DNA of 64,000 bases from Rhizobiaceae bacterium (GTDB lineage: Bacteria; Pseudomonadota; Alphaproteobacteria; Rhizobiales; Rhizobiaceae): the NCBI GenBank assembly GCA_028281105.1, contig JANQKQ010000026.1, positions 62,001-126,000 of the forward strand, given 5' to 3'. Position numbers and translations under genes: made by a program. The notes under the pieces were generated by a model. The model made no database searches. It was not told the origin of the DNA and saw only the letters and a program-made list of their open reading frames with translations. Every line of letters begins with the position of its first letter. Position 1 is the stretch's first letter. Below are positions 36,593 through 50,329 of this stretch, in pieces.

Positions 36593-37351
36593 ATGGACGC
36601 TGCAACCATCTTCTCCCCGGACCGGCTGAACGCCGAGCAACCCGGTCCGCTCTATGTGAAGCTGCGCCGCGTTCTCGAAGACGCGATCGACAACGGCCAG
36701 CTGAAGGACGGTGAGGCGCTGCCCACCGAACGCGAAATCGCGCGAATGGCTTCGCTCAGCCGCGTCACCGTGCGCAAGGCGGTCGAAGACCTGGCACGCG
36801 AGGGACGGCTGGTGCGCCGTCGCGGCTCGGGCACCTTCGTCGCCGCCCCGGTCTCCAGGGTCCAGCAGCCCCTGTCGCAGCTTACCTCGTTCACCGAGGA
36901 CATGGCGCGGCGCGGCCTGCAGACCCGGTCGCAGTGGCTCAAGCGCGAACTCGTCTCGCCGTCGCCCGACGAGATCATGACCCTGGGCCTGTCGGTGGGC
37001 GAGCCGATCGCCCGGTTTGACCGGCTGCGCATGGCGAACGGCACGCCTTTGGCGATCGAGCGCGCGGCCATCGTCGCCCAGTTCATCGACGACCCGGCCG
37101 CCGTATCCGGTTCGCTTTATGACGCGCTGGAAAAATGCGGCGCGCGCCCGGTGCGGGCGACCCAGCGCATCTCGGCGCGCAACGTCGACGCCGACGAAGC
37201 CAAACTTCTTGGCATCGAATGCGGCGACGCGGCGCTGCGCATCGAGCGTGTGTCCTACCTGGCATCGGGCCGGGTGGTCGAATTCACCCGCTCGATCTAT
37301 CGCGGCGACGCCTACGACTTCGTCGCCGAGCTGAAAATTCAAAGCAGCTAG
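36593..37351 (+). CDS. GntR family regulator of the HutC/NagR subfamily
   Basis: A 252-aa repressor. N-terminal winged helix (about residues 18-85): LYVKLRRVLEDAIDNGQLKDGEALPTEREIARMASLSRVTVRKAVEDLAREG with wing LVRRRGSGTFV. C-terminal UTRA effector domain from about 100, where HutC-type regulators bind amino-sugar phosphates. ATG 36593 follows GCTGAGGCG. Its place between nagK and the deaminase, and the paired repeats upstream of both operons, make it the probable local regulator, with GlcNAc-6-P or GlcN-6-P as the likely inducer (inference). Confidence 0.92.
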   Translation: MDAATIFSPDRLNAEQPGPLYVKLRRVLEDAIDNGQLKDGEALPTEREIARMASLSRVTVRKAVEDLAREGRLVRRRGSGTFVAAPVSRVQQPLSQLTSFTEDMARRGLQTRSQWLKRELVSPSPDEIMTLGLSVGEPIARFDRLRMANGTPLAIERAAIVAQFIDDPAAVSGSLYDALEKCGARPVRATQRISARNVDADEAKLLGIECGDAALRIERVSYLASGRVVEFTRSIYRGDAYDFVAELKIQSS

Positions 37352-37372
37352 CGTGGATACGCTTTATCAACC

Positions 37373-38404
37373 ATGCAAGCCGTTTCCACCCATATGCGCG
37401 CCGAGATCGACGAGATCGCGCAGGCGGTCGAGCGGATGCTCGATATATCGCGCGCCGACATCGACCAGGCTGCAGCCATGCTTCGATCGCTGGACCCGCC
37501 CTTCGCCATCTCGATCGCGCGCGGTTCATCCGATCACGCGGCTCTGTTTTTCAAATACGCCGTCGAACTGACGCTGGCGATACCGCTCGCCTCCATCGGC
37601 CCGTCGCTTGCGTCGATCTATGGAATAACCCCGCGTATGGCCGGCGCGGCCGCCTTCGCCATATCCCAGTCCGGCGCCAGCCCGGACATCGTTGCCATGG
37701 CGCAGCGCGCGCGCGCCGGCGGCGCGGCCACGGTGGCGCTGACCAACACCCTGCCCAGCCCGCTGGCCGACGCCTGCGATCATTCCATCGACATTGCCGC
37801 CGGGCCGGAACTGAGCGTTGCGGCCACCAAATCCTTCGTCTGCGCCATCGCGGCCGGCCTGGCGATCATCGCGCGATGGGCGCGCGATGACGCACTGGCC
37901 GGTGCGGTGGAAGCGCTTCCCACTTGCCTGGAACAAGCCCTCGCCAACCGCTGGGCGACCCTGGAGAACGGCCTGGAAGGACCGAAGTCGGTATATGTGC
38001 TGGGCCGCGGCCCGATCGTCGCCATTGCCCATGAAGCCGCGCTGAAGTTCAAGGAGACCTGCGGCATCCACGCGGAAGCCTATTCGGCAGCCGAGGTGCT
38101 GCACGGGCCGGTCGAGATCGTCGGCCCCCGCTTTCCGGTGATCGTGCTGGCCGCCGCCGACGCCGCCGAATCCTCGACCGCCCAGGTAGCCGACCGGCTG
38201 GCGGAACAGGGCGCCACCGTATTCGCCACCTCGCCCTTGTGCTCGCGCGCCCACGTACTCGAACGCGTCGTCACCGGCCATCCGCTCACCGACGCGCTGG
38301 TCTCGATCATGCCGTTATATGACCTGATCGAGCGCTGGTCGCGGCGGCGCGGGCGCGATCCCGATCAGCCACGCAATCTGCAGAAGGTGACCCAGACCAC
38401 ATGA
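37373..38404 (+). CDS. SIS-domain glucosamine-6-phosphate deaminase (NagB-II type)
   Basis: A 343-aa protein with two SIS domains, related to the isomerase half of GlmS but without a glutaminase domain. Landmarks: ISIARGSSDHAALFFKYAVE, ISQSGASPDIVAMAQRA, AATKSFVCAIAAGLAI, LGRGPIVAIAHEAALKFKETCGIHAEAYSAAEVLHGP. Such proteins take the place of NagB in many alphaproteobacteria and convert GlcN-6-P to fructose-6-P and ammonia. It lies between the GntR gene and nagA; the stop overlaps the nagA start (ATGA). Confidence 0.88.
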   Translation: MQAVSTHMRAEIDEIAQAVERMLDISRADIDQAAAMLRSLDPPFAISIARGSSDHAALFFKYAVELTLAIPLASIGPSLASIYGITPRMAGAAAFAISQSGASPDIVAMAQRARAGGAATVALTNTLPSPLADACDHSIDIAAGPELSVAATKSFVCAIAAGLAIIARWARDDALAGAVEALPTCLEQALANRWATLENGLEGPKSVYVLGRGPIVAIAHEAALKFKETCGIHAEAYSAAEVLHGPVEIVGPRFPVIVLAAADAAESSTAQVADRLAEQGATVFATSPLCSRAHVLERVVTGHPLTDALVSIMPLYDLIERWSRRRGRDPDQPRNLQKVTQTT

Positions 38405-39561
38405 GCGACAGCACGGCCTTCGTTGGCGCCCGGATATTCGATGGCGAAGAGTGGCACGAGGAAGCGGCTCTGCTGGTGAGCGGCACCCGCTGCGACGGCA
38501 TCGTCGCGCGCAAGTCAGTGCCGGCCGATGCGCATATCCGACCGGTCGACGGAACGACGATCGTGCCTGGCTTCGTCGACATGCAGGTCAACGGCGGCGG
38601 CGGGGCGATGTTCAACGCCGATCCGAGCGTGGAGACGATCGCGACGATCTGCGCCGCCCATGCACGCTTCGGCACTACCGCGCTATTGGTGACATTGATC
38701 AGCGACACGCCGGACACGACAAAAAAAGCGATCGCCGCCGCGGTAAAGGCTGGTGAACGCTGTGTACCTGGTTTCGCCGGACTGCACCTGGAAGGCCCGC
38801 ACCTGGCGCCGGCCCGCAAAGGCGCTCACGACAAACGCCACTTTCGATCGATGCAGGACGACGACCTGCAGGTGCTTGTCGACGCACGCAAGCGGCTACC
38901 GGCGCTGATGACCACGGTGGCGCCGGAAGCGGTGAGCCGCGAGCAAGTGCGCGCAATGGCCGACGCCGGCATCGTCGTCAGCCTCGGCCATTCCGACATC
39001 GATTGCCGCACCGCCATGGACTATGCCGCCGCCGGCGCCTCGATGACTACCCACCTGTTCAACGCCATGAGCCCGCTCGCCCATCGCGAGCCGGGCCTGG
39101 TGGGCGCCGCACTGGCCACCCCGTCCCTGAGCGCCAGCCTGATCGCCGACGGGTTCCACGTGGACCCGGTGGCGATCGCGATTGCGATGAGGGCCAAGAC
39201 CGGCCCCGGACGACTGTGCCTCATTACCGACTCCATGGCGCCGCTGGGCACCAGTACCGACCGCTTCGAGCTCAACGGCCGCGTCATCAAACGCGCCGGC
39301 GGCCGCCTTACGCTGGAGGACGGCACGCTGGCCGGCGCCGACATCGACATGGCGGGCTCGGTGCGTTTCATGCACGATGCGGTCGGGACCAGCCCCGCCG
39401 AAGCGCTGCGCATGGCAGGTCTCTATCCGGCGGAGGTTCTGGGTTTGAGCGCGCGCAAAGGACGGCTGACGCAGGGTCACGATGCCGATTTCGCCGTCAT
39501 GGATGAAAGCGGGACGGTCACCGCCACCGCAATCGGCGGCGAGTTCGTTTTTAAGGCGTAA
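38401..39561 (+). CDS. nagA: N-acetylglucosamine-6-phosphate deacetylase
   Basis: NagA removes the acetyl group from GlcNAc-6-P. The 386-aa amidohydrolase has GFVDMQVNGGGG, GLHLEGPHLAPARKGAHD with the metal-site glutamate, VSLGHSDI and THLFNAMSPLAHREPGLVGAAL, and LITDSMAPLGTS with the catalytic aspartate. Full length. Last gene of the plus operon. The 249 bp after it, up to rpsO, contain a palindrome (CACCGCGCGGTG near 39576-39587) and otherwise nothing clear. Confidence 0.95.
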   Translation: MSDSTAFVGARIFDGEEWHEEAALLVSGTRCDGIVARKSVPADAHIRPVDGTTIVPGFVDMQVNGGGGAMFNADPSVETIATICAAHARFGTTALLVTLISDTPDTTKKAIAAAVKAGERCVPGFAGLHLEGPHLAPARKGAHDKRHFRSMQDDDLQVLVDARKRLPALMTTVAPEAVSREQVRAMADAGIVVSLGHSDIDCRTAMDYAAAGASMTTHLFNAMSPLAHREPGLVGAALATPSLSASLIADGFHVDPVAIAIAMRAKTGPGRLCLITDSMAPLGTSTDRFELNGRVIKRAGGRLTLEDGTLAGADIDMAGSVRFMHDAVGTSPAEALRMAGLYPAEVLGLSARKGRLTQGHDADFAVMDESGTVTATAIGGEFVFKA

Positions 39562-39810
39562 ACCGGCCAGTGGTTCACCGCGCGGTGGTTCGGTACGCCT
39601 TAATCGTCGAAGCGATAACCAACGGCACACAAAACGCTGGCAATTCGCGCCGCTTTACCCTATATGCGGCGCCATACAGGCATCGGCCGGCTAAGCCCTG
39701 CTGATTCCAGTGTTTTCCAAAACCCTTGCTGGACGACATCCCGGCTGCGGGCCAATGCAGACCCGATGGTGATCCGATCACCTCGGCACCAACTTTCCAA
39801 GGATATCGCG

Positions 39811-40080
39811 ATGTCGATTACGCCCGAGCGCAAGAGCGAGCTCATTGCCGAATACGCCACCAAGAAAGGCGACACCGGATCGCCGGAAGTGCAGGTGGCC
39901 GTGCTTTCAGAGCGCATCGCTAATCTGACCGAGCACTTCAAGGACCACAAGAAAGACAACCATTCCCGTCGCGGCCTGCTGAAAATGGTTTCGCAGCGCC
40001 GGCGCCTGCTCGACTATGTCAAAGGCATCGACGAGGAGCGCTACAAGTCCTTGATCGGCCGGCTGGGCCTGCGCCGCTAG
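39811..40080 (+). CDS. rpsO: 30S ribosomal protein S15
   Basis: The 89-aa protein [23 protein letters not shown]... with [47 protein letters not shown] and the final [12 protein letters not shown] is a standard S15, which binds the central domain of 16S rRNA. The ATG at 39811 has AAGGA at 39799-39803. The gene pair rpsO-pnp is conserved in bacteria; here 262 bp separate them. Confidence 0.97.
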   Translation: MSITPERKSELIAEYATKKGDTGSPEVQVAVLSERIANLTEHFKDHKKDNHSRRGLLKMVSQRRRLLDYVKGIDEERYKSLIGRLGLRR

Positions 40081-40092
40081 TGACAACCGTTT

Positions 40093-40342
40093 CGGCCGAC
40101 GGGCTTCGCCAGGTCGGCCGTATGTCGTTCGTCGCGATTGCCTAACTCCGTGTCATCGCGATCGAACCGTTTAAAGTAGGTACCGGCTCCTTAGGGGGCA
40201 GGATTACAAGACGCCCGGAAACCGTTGTATCCCGGCCTCTCGTTGTCTTGCCCGCACCGAGCCCGACACGGAGCTCAATCGCGTGGGTGCGGTTTCGCCG
40301 AACAAGGCTGACCGGGCGCCCGCGCAGACATAAGGACAAGAC
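40093..40342 (+). promoter_or_regulatory. Structured rpsO-pnp intergenic leader
   Basis: The 262-bp gap holds several possible RNA structures. CGGCCGAC (40093-40100) and GTCGGCCG (40113-40120) form an 8-bp hairpin after rpsO. TCGCGAT and ATCGCGA further on form another inverted pair. CAAGAC at 40207-40212 can pair with GTCTTG at 40245-40250, and CAAGAC occurs again at 40337-40342, directly before the pnp ATG with AAGGA, so GTCTTGCCC could instead pair with the ribosome site. PNPase represses its own leader in E. coli; a similar control is possible here but not shown. Confidence 0.4.
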
Positions 40343-42460
<2,118 letters not shown>

Positions 42461-42489
42461 GGCCAACCCTACAACATGTTTCTGCCGTG

Positions 42490-42523
42490 AAAGGGCGGCG
42501 TCCATTGCGGGCGCCGCCCTTTT
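42490..42523 (+). terminator. Intrinsic terminator of pnp
   Basis: AAAGGGCGGCG at 42490-42500 is perfectly complementary to CGCCGCCCTTT at 42512-42522 with an 11-nt loop, and the descending arm runs into TTTT. This is the best terminator in the window and lies 30 bp after the pnp stop. Confidence 0.88.
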
Positions 42524-42683
42524 GCCGCCCGCAAACCGATCCTAACCCGGCAATCCGGCTTGCGGTGATGCCGTTCCACCCTACCCGGATCTTCCGGTCT
42601 TCTTGACTCCGATCTCTTTGTTCCCAAAATGTTCTTGTTTTCTTCCATAGGTTGCGCTAAGGTTGCATCCGGCGGGAGGACAC

Positions 42684-44213
42684 ATGGTTTCACGAGTCCA
42701 GACAGTCGCGTTTCACGGTGTCGAGGCGGTGCCGGTAGACGTTCAGGTGATGCTGTCGCCGGGCAAGCTGGTGATGTCGATCGTCGGCCTGCCGGACAAG
42801 GCGGTCGCCGAGAGCCGCGAGCGGGTTCAGGCGGCGCTCCACGCCTGCGGCCTGTCGATGCCGCCCAAGCGCATCACCGTCAATCTGGCGCCCGCGGACC
42901 TGCCCAAGGAAGGCAGCCACTACGACCTGCCGATCGCGCTTGCGCTGATGGCGGCGCTGGGCGCGGTGCCCGCCGACGCGCTCAACGACTTTGTCGTCAT
43001 CGGCGAACTGTCGCTCGACGGCGGTCTGACTTCGGTGGCCGGCGCGCTGCCGGCAGCGATCGGCGCCAACGCGCTGGGCAAGGGATTGATCTGCCCGGCG
43101 GGCAGCGGGCCCGAGGCGGCCTGGGCGGATACCCAAATGGACATTCTGGCGCCGGTAAGCCTGATCGCGCTCGCCAATCATTTCCGCGGCACCCAGGTGC
43201 TTTCCCGGCCCAAGCCGGCGATCGCCGCGTCCGCGGCCACGGTGCCGGATCTGGCCGACATCAAGGGCCAGGAGACCGCCAAGCGGGCGCTTGAGATCGC
43301 CGCGGCCGGCGGTCACAACATGCTGATGGTCGGCCCGCCCGGCTCCGGAAAGTCGATGCTCGCGGCCAGGTTGCCGGGCATCCTGCCACCGCTGTCTCCC
43401 AAGGAACTGCTGGAAGTCTCCATGATCGCCTCGATCGCCGGTCAGCTTCCCGACGGCAAACTGTCCGACCGGCGGCCGTTCCGCGCGCCCCATCACTCGG
43501 CTTCGATGGCGGCGATGGTCGGCGGCGGCGTGCGTGCCCGGCCGGGCGAGGTCTCGCTGGCGCACAACGGCGTGTTGTTCCTCGACGAACTGCCGGAATT
43601 CTCTCCCCAGGTGCTCGATTCGCTGCGCCAGCCGCTGGAAAGCGGCGAAACCGCCATCGCGCGGGCCAACCACCGGGTGACCTATCCCTCGCGCATCCAG
43701 CTGGTGGCCGCGATGAACCCGTGTCGCTGCGGCATGGCCGGCGAGCCCGGTCACGTTTGCCGGCGCGGCCGCCGTTGCGTCACCGATTATCAGGCGCGAA
43801 TTTCCGGCCCGTTGCTCGATCGCATCGACATCCGCGTCGATGTTCCCGCCGTTACCGCGGCCGATCTGATCGCTCCCGCTTCGATGGAGAAGAGCGAAAA
43901 GGTAGCGGCCCGCGTTCGCCGCGCCAGGGACGTCCAGCATCAGCGCTACGAGGGCTCGCCGTCCGGCCCCAGAACCAATGCGGCGGCCGGCGCCAAGCTG
44001 ATCGAGAAGCTCGCGGAGCCCGACAAGCCGGGGCGCAAACTGCTTTCCGATGCGGCCCATTCGATGAAGTTTTCCGCCCGCGCCTATCATCGCATCTTGA
44101 AGGTGGCCCGCACGATCGCCGACCTGGACGGCGTCGAGACCATCGGCAGGGTGCATCTGGCCGAGGCGATCGCCTACCGCGTCGCCAGCGAGCGGCTCGC
44201 CAACGCGGCGTAG
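42684..44213 (+). CDS. comM: ComM-type Mg-chelatase-like AAA+ ATPase (YifB family)
   Basis: A 509-aa AAA+ helicase-like protein; ComM promotes branch migration in natural transformation, though it is also found in bacteria not known to be transformable. N-terminal Lon-like domain (VPVDVQVMLSPGKLVMSIVGLPDKAVAESRERVQAAL), Walker A VGPPGSGKSMLA, FRAPHHSASMAAMVGGG, Walker B GVLFLDELPEFS and a zinc-type cluster MNPCRCGMAGEPGHVCRRGRRC. ATG 42684 has GGGAGGA six bases ahead; an upstream TTG is less likely. A separate transcript from pnp. Confidence 0.94.
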   Translation: MVSRVQTVAFHGVEAVPVDVQVMLSPGKLVMSIVGLPDKAVAESRERVQAALHACGLSMPPKRITVNLAPADLPKEGSHYDLPIALALMAALGAVPADALNDFVVIGELSLDGGLTSVAGALPAAIGANALGKGLICPAGSGPEAAWADTQMDILAPVSLIALANHFRGTQVLSRPKPAIAASAATVPDLADIKGQETAKRALEIAAAGGHNMLMVGPPGSGKSMLAARLPGILPPLSPKELLEVSMIASIAGQLPDGKLSDRRPFRAPHHSASMAAMVGGGVRARPGEVSLAHNGVLFLDELPEFSPQVLDSLRQPLESGETAIARANHRVTYPSRIQLVAAMNPCRCGMAGEPGHVCRRGRRCVTDYQARISGPLLDRIDIRVDVPAVTAADLIAPASMEKSEKVAARVRRARDVQHQRYEGSPSGPRTNAAAGAKLIEKLAEPDKPGRKLLSDAAHSMKFSARAYHRILKVARTIADLDGVETIGRVHLAEAIAYRVASERLANAA

Positions 44214-44412
44214 GGCAACGTAGCTGGGGCGGCCATCGCCGCTCAAGAATACGGCAAACGCTTCACGATTAGTGAAACCCTTTCGCAACCCCTGTTCGAG
44301 TAGATTCTGTCTTTGATTTGTCCGGCCTTTGCAGCGGTCATGCCGATAGCAACCGCAGATGGGACCGGCTTTGGCACCCCTATAGGCGCGATCACAGACA
44401 ACCGACAGGACA

Positions 44413-46131
44413 ATGGCGAAGATCCGACCCCAGACCAAACCGAAGAGCGCTGCCACGGATGCTGGCGAAGACGCCGTGCCCACGGATATCGCCCGCGGCG
44501 TCGGCCGCCGTGCCGCCGATCGACAGCGAGCCAAGGCACAAGAATCAAGCCAGGCCAAGACGCGCTTTCTGGCCATCGCCAGCCACGAAATGCGCACGCC
44601 CCTCAACGGAATCCTGGGCATGTCGAAACTGCTGGCGGAAACCGGGCTCACGCCCGAACAGCAGGCCTATAATCAGGCGATCCGCAACTCCGGCGAGGCG
44701 CTGTTCGCGCTGGTCGAGGACATTCTCGATATCACCAAGATCGAATCGGGCCGCTTTACGCTCCAACCCGAGCCGGTGGCTGTTGAAGAACTGATCGAAG
44801 ACGTTTGTGAACTGCTGGCGACCCGCGCCCACGAAAAGGACATCGAGCTGACCGCGATCGCGGAACCCGATCTGCCCCGTTCGGTCGTGGTCGATCGCGC
44901 CCGCCTGCGGCAGATACTCCTCAACCTGGTCGGCAATGCGATCAAATACACCTGCGTGGGCGGAGTGGTGATCCGCGCGCACCGACGCCAAGATGCAGAG
45001 GCCGGCCGCGAATGTCTGGCTTTCTCGGTTACCGACACCGGCCCGGGCATCCGGACCGAGGACCAGGCCCGCATCTTCGAGGAATTCGAGCAGGCTGATC
45101 TGGAAACCGTCAGACGTCACGGCGGCGCGGGATTGGGCCTGACGATCTCCCGCAGCATCATCGAGCATATGGGCGGCCGCATCCAGGTCGACAGCGAACC
45201 CGGCCGGGGCAGTCGTTTCACGGCAATCCTGCCCTTCGAGCCGGCGCCCGACGCGACCCAGCCGTCCATCGAAGACGAGGGCCTGCCGGCCGATAATTCC
45301 ACGCTAATCGTCTCGCCAAGCGTGGTCGGAGCCCCCGTGATCGCGGAGATGATTTGGTCCGCCGGCGGCACGGCCATCAAGACCGCCGAGGCGGCCGAGG
45401 CGGCTGCGCTCGCCGCCGCCAACGCGTTTGACACCGTCATCGTCGATGAGGCGGCCGGCCCGTCGCCGGGCGCGGTGATGGACATGATCGCCAAAACCGC
45501 TGCCCCGAGACCGCGCGCGATCGTTCTGTTGCGCCCGTCAGGCCGCTCCAGGCTTGAGGACCATCTGCAGTTCGGCTTCGACGGGTACCTGATCCGCCCG
45601 TTGCGGCGGAAGTCCCTGTTGCGGGTTCTGGCCGGTCATCCCCCGCTGACGACACCCGAACCCGCTGGCGAAGCCGGCGGCCAATCGGCGCACCCGGCCC
45701 CGACCAATGGCAGTCCGCTCGCCATCCTCCTGGCCGAGGACAATCCGGTCAACGCCCTGCTGGCCAGATCGGTTCTGTGCAAGGCCGGCCATCAGGTCGT
45801 CACCGTTCACAATGGCGCCGAGGCGATCGATCAGTTCGCCACCTACCTGCATTGCGGCCAGCCGTTCGATGCGGTTTTCATGGACCTGCATATGCCGATG
45901 CTGGACGGCATTGCCGCGATCCGCTGCATCCGCGAGACCGAACGGGAGATCGCCGGCGCACACGAGACCGGGTCCGCGCGCACGCCGATCGTCGCGCTCA
46001 GCGCCGACGAGCAGGAAGACACCCGAGAAGAGGCGCTGGCCGCCGGTGCCGATGCATTCATCACCAAGCCGGTCGACCCACAGCACCTGACACGGATCGT
46101 CGAAGAACTGGCCGATCCGTCCACTGCATAG
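44413..46131 (+). CDS. Soluble hybrid histidine kinase with two receiver domains
   Basis: A 572-aa cytoplasmic kinase without membrane or sensor domain. About 45 residues precede the H-box FLAIASHEMRTPLNGILG (H58); then the ATPase domain with N-box LLNLVGNAIKYT, DTGPGI and GAGLGLTIS. A first receiver-like domain (about 295-410) is degenerate, lacking the acidic pair and with R for the conserved K. The second receiver (about 438-565) is complete: ILLAEDNPVN, phosphoacceptor D491 in VFMDLHMPMLDG, and the lysine in FITKPVD. The output partner is not encoded nearby. Upstream 200 bp hold a short inverted repeat TTCAC-N5-GTGAA near 44262. Confidence 0.9.
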   Translation: MAKIRPQTKPKSAATDAGEDAVPTDIARGVGRRAADRQRAKAQESSQAKTRFLAIASHEMRTPLNGILGMSKLLAETGLTPEQQAYNQAIRNSGEALFALVEDILDITKIESGRFTLQPEPVAVEELIEDVCELLATRAHEKDIELTAIAEPDLPRSVVVDRARLRQILLNLVGNAIKYTCVGGVVIRAHRRQDAEAGRECLAFSVTDTGPGIRTEDQARIFEEFEQADLETVRRHGGAGLGLTISRSIIEHMGGRIQVDSEPGRGSRFTAILPFEPAPDATQPSIEDEGLPADNSTLIVSPSVVGAPVIAEMIWSAGGTAIKTAEAAEAAALAAANAFDTVIVDEAAGPSPGAVMDMIAKTAAPRPRAIVLLRPSGRSRLEDHLQFGFDGYLIRPLRRKSLLRVLAGHPPLTTPEPAGEAGGQSAHPAPTNGSPLAILLAEDNPVNALLARSVLCKAGHQVVTVHNGAEAIDQFATYLHCGQPFDAVFMDLHMPMLDGIAAIRCIRETEREIAGAHETGSARTPIVALSADEQEDTREEALAAGADAFITKPVDPQHLTRIVEELADPSTA

Positions 46132-46168
46132 CCTGTCCGCTTTGTCGGATCAGGCTTGTGACCGCGAA

Positions 46169-48715
<2,547 letters not shown>

Positions 48716-48918
48716 TTAATGAAGGTTAATATAGTGATTTTTGACGCAAATTCCAAACGCGGCGGCTTCAGTACAGCCGCATGCTGCACCGCGACACAAC
48801 CGGCCGTAGCACCTTGAATTCGGGCGCTAGCGACCGCATTATCCCGCCGGGGTGTCTTGAGGCGAAGCAAGGCGGACGGCAATGCATGGCTCCGCCTGGC
48901 TGTGCGGAGTAATGCAGC

Positions 48919-49860
48919 ATGGATGACCGGCTCGGGCAGCCCACGACCATGATCGCGTCATTGAGCGGCGGGCGCGGTCCTTGGATTCTTGTCGCCGCGG
49001 CAGGATTGGCCGCGACAGCGGCCTCTGGCGCTTTCGCCGCCTCCAGCGTGCGCATCGGCGATGCCCTGTCGATCACCAACACGGTGATCGCAGACGACGG
49101 TCCCAACGCGGGCCCGATGGAGCACGGCTCGCAAATCTTTCACGAGCAGTCGATCCAGACCGGCGCCGAATCGGCGGCGGAATTTCAACTCCTCGACGAA
49201 ACGCACCTGGCCCTGGGCGCAAGCTCGCAACTGGTCCTCGACAGCCTCATCTACGATCCTACCGACAAGAGCGCCAATGAGTTGGTGCTCTCGGCCGCCG
49301 TCGGCAGTTTTCGCTTCGTCAGCGGCCTGATCGATGACGAGCGCGTGACCATCAACACGCCGACCAGCACGATCGGCATCCGCGGCACCGCATTCGACAT
49401 GCATGTAACGCGCGAGGGCGAAACCGTGATCGCCGTTCTGGAGGGCGAGGTCGAAGTGTGCAACCGCAACCGCGAATGCAGGCGGCTGAGCACCATCGGC
49501 CGCTTCATCAAGGTGGCGCTGGGCGGCCTCATCAGCGCGCCAGTGGAGTGGAACGGCGATCTACTGGAGAACGTCGGTTTCGAGACTGCCTTTCCGTTCA
49601 TTTCAGACCAGCAAACCCTGCGCGCCGGCCTGCAGGTGCCCGAGCAGGCGCTGGGTGCCTTCGCGGGACTGTTGGGGGCCGCGCCCGCCGGCGGCAAGGT
49701 CGTGCGCCAAGCCGGGGAGACCATCGCCAACACCGGCCAGAAGGCGGGGACGGCGGCCGGCGAGGCGCTGACCAATACCGGCAAGGCGGTTCAGCGCGCC
49801 GTGCGCAAGCCGAAGATACGCGTGCCCAAGCCGCGTCGGGGATTCAGGCTGAAGAGGTAG
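48919..49860 (+). CDS. FecR-domain exported protein
   Basis: A 313-aa protein with a signal/anchor segment (GPWILVAAAGLAATAASGAFA), a FecR domain (about residues 70-180: GSQIFHEQSIQTGAESAAEFQLLDETHLALGASSQLVLD and INTPTSTIGIRGTAFDMHV) and a basic C-terminal tail. Outside iron systems such proteins are thought to bind periplasmic ligands or cell-wall partners. In alphaproteobacteria FecR-domain genes often stand near class III cyclases, as here (cyclase 0.8 kb away). A hairpin CTCCGC(48890-48895)/GCGGAG(48904-48909) covers its GGAG ribosome site. Confidence in the domain is good, in function low. Confidence 0.85.
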   Translation: MDDRLGQPTTMIASLSGGRGPWILVAAAGLAATAASGAFAASSVRIGDALSITNTVIADDGPNAGPMEHGSQIFHEQSIQTGAESAAEFQLLDETHLALGASSQLVLDSLIYDPTDKSANELVLSAAVGSFRFVSGLIDDERVTINTPTSTIGIRGTAFDMHVTREGETVIAVLEGEVEVCNRNRECRRLSTIGRFIKVALGGLISAPVEWNGDLLENVGFETAFPFISDQQTLRAGLQVPEQALGAFAGLLGAAPAGGKVVRQAGETIANTGQKAGTAAGEALTNTGKAVQRAVRKPKIRVPKPRRGFRLKR

Positions 49861-49867
49861 CGCGCCG

Positions 49868-50329
49868 CTACTCAACCGGCCAGGCGCAGGATCGCTCGCC
49901 GGCGTCCTTGCAGGGTTCGTAGACGGCGACTTCGCTTTCCGTGTCGTCTTCCCAGACCACCTGCACCGCGACCGTTTCCGCTTCATTCGGCGCCAGCGAG
50001 ATGGCGATCGTCTCCGGTCCCGCATCGGCCGGCAGCGACAACGGCAGTTGCGGATTGCATTGCGGCAAAGCGAAACTGCGGTCCAGCTGCCGCGAATTGA
50101 CCGAGTAGCGGATTTCCTTCAGCCGGCAGTGCAGGGTGACCAGATGGCTGAAATAGACCAGCTGCCGGCCATCCCAGTTTCGAAACTGCACCCAGCCCGT
50201 CTGACGCGCCGAGTCCAGCATGGTGCGATAAAGCTCGATTGGCGGAATGCGCGAAGCTTCCTGGGCATTGACCGGCGCCATGCAGCCCAGACCCAGCATC
50301 AACCATAAGACGGGTCGAATACCACCCAT
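49868..50329 (-). CDS. Exported protein of unknown function
   Basis: A 153-aa protein I do not recognise. Signal peptide MGGIRPVLWLMLGLGCMAPVNA with cleavage before QEASRI. The mature part has TGWVQFRNWDGRQLVYFSHLVTLHCRLKEIRYSVN, then an Ig-like or beta-rich pattern ending VWEDDTESEVAVYEPC, with four cysteines (LHC, QCNPQ, EPCKD, SCAWP) that may form two disulfides. ATG 50329 has GGGAGG eight bases upstream; a more distant start is possible. It faces the FecR gene with a 7-bp gap and is divergent from the cyclase. Confidence 0.75.
   Translation of the reverse strand: MGGIRPVLWLMLGLGCMAPVNAQEASRIPPIELYRTMLDSARQTGWVQFRNWDGRQLVYFSHLVTLHCRLKEIRYSVNSRQLDRSFALPQCNPQLPLSLPADAGPETIAISLAPNEAETVAVQVVWEDDTESEVAVYEPCKDAGERSCAWPVE

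Noticed and set aside
42690-44651. Long minus-strand open frame opposite comM (653 codons)
   Set aside because: Shadow of comM and the start of the kinase gene; Arg/Gly-rich without motifs.
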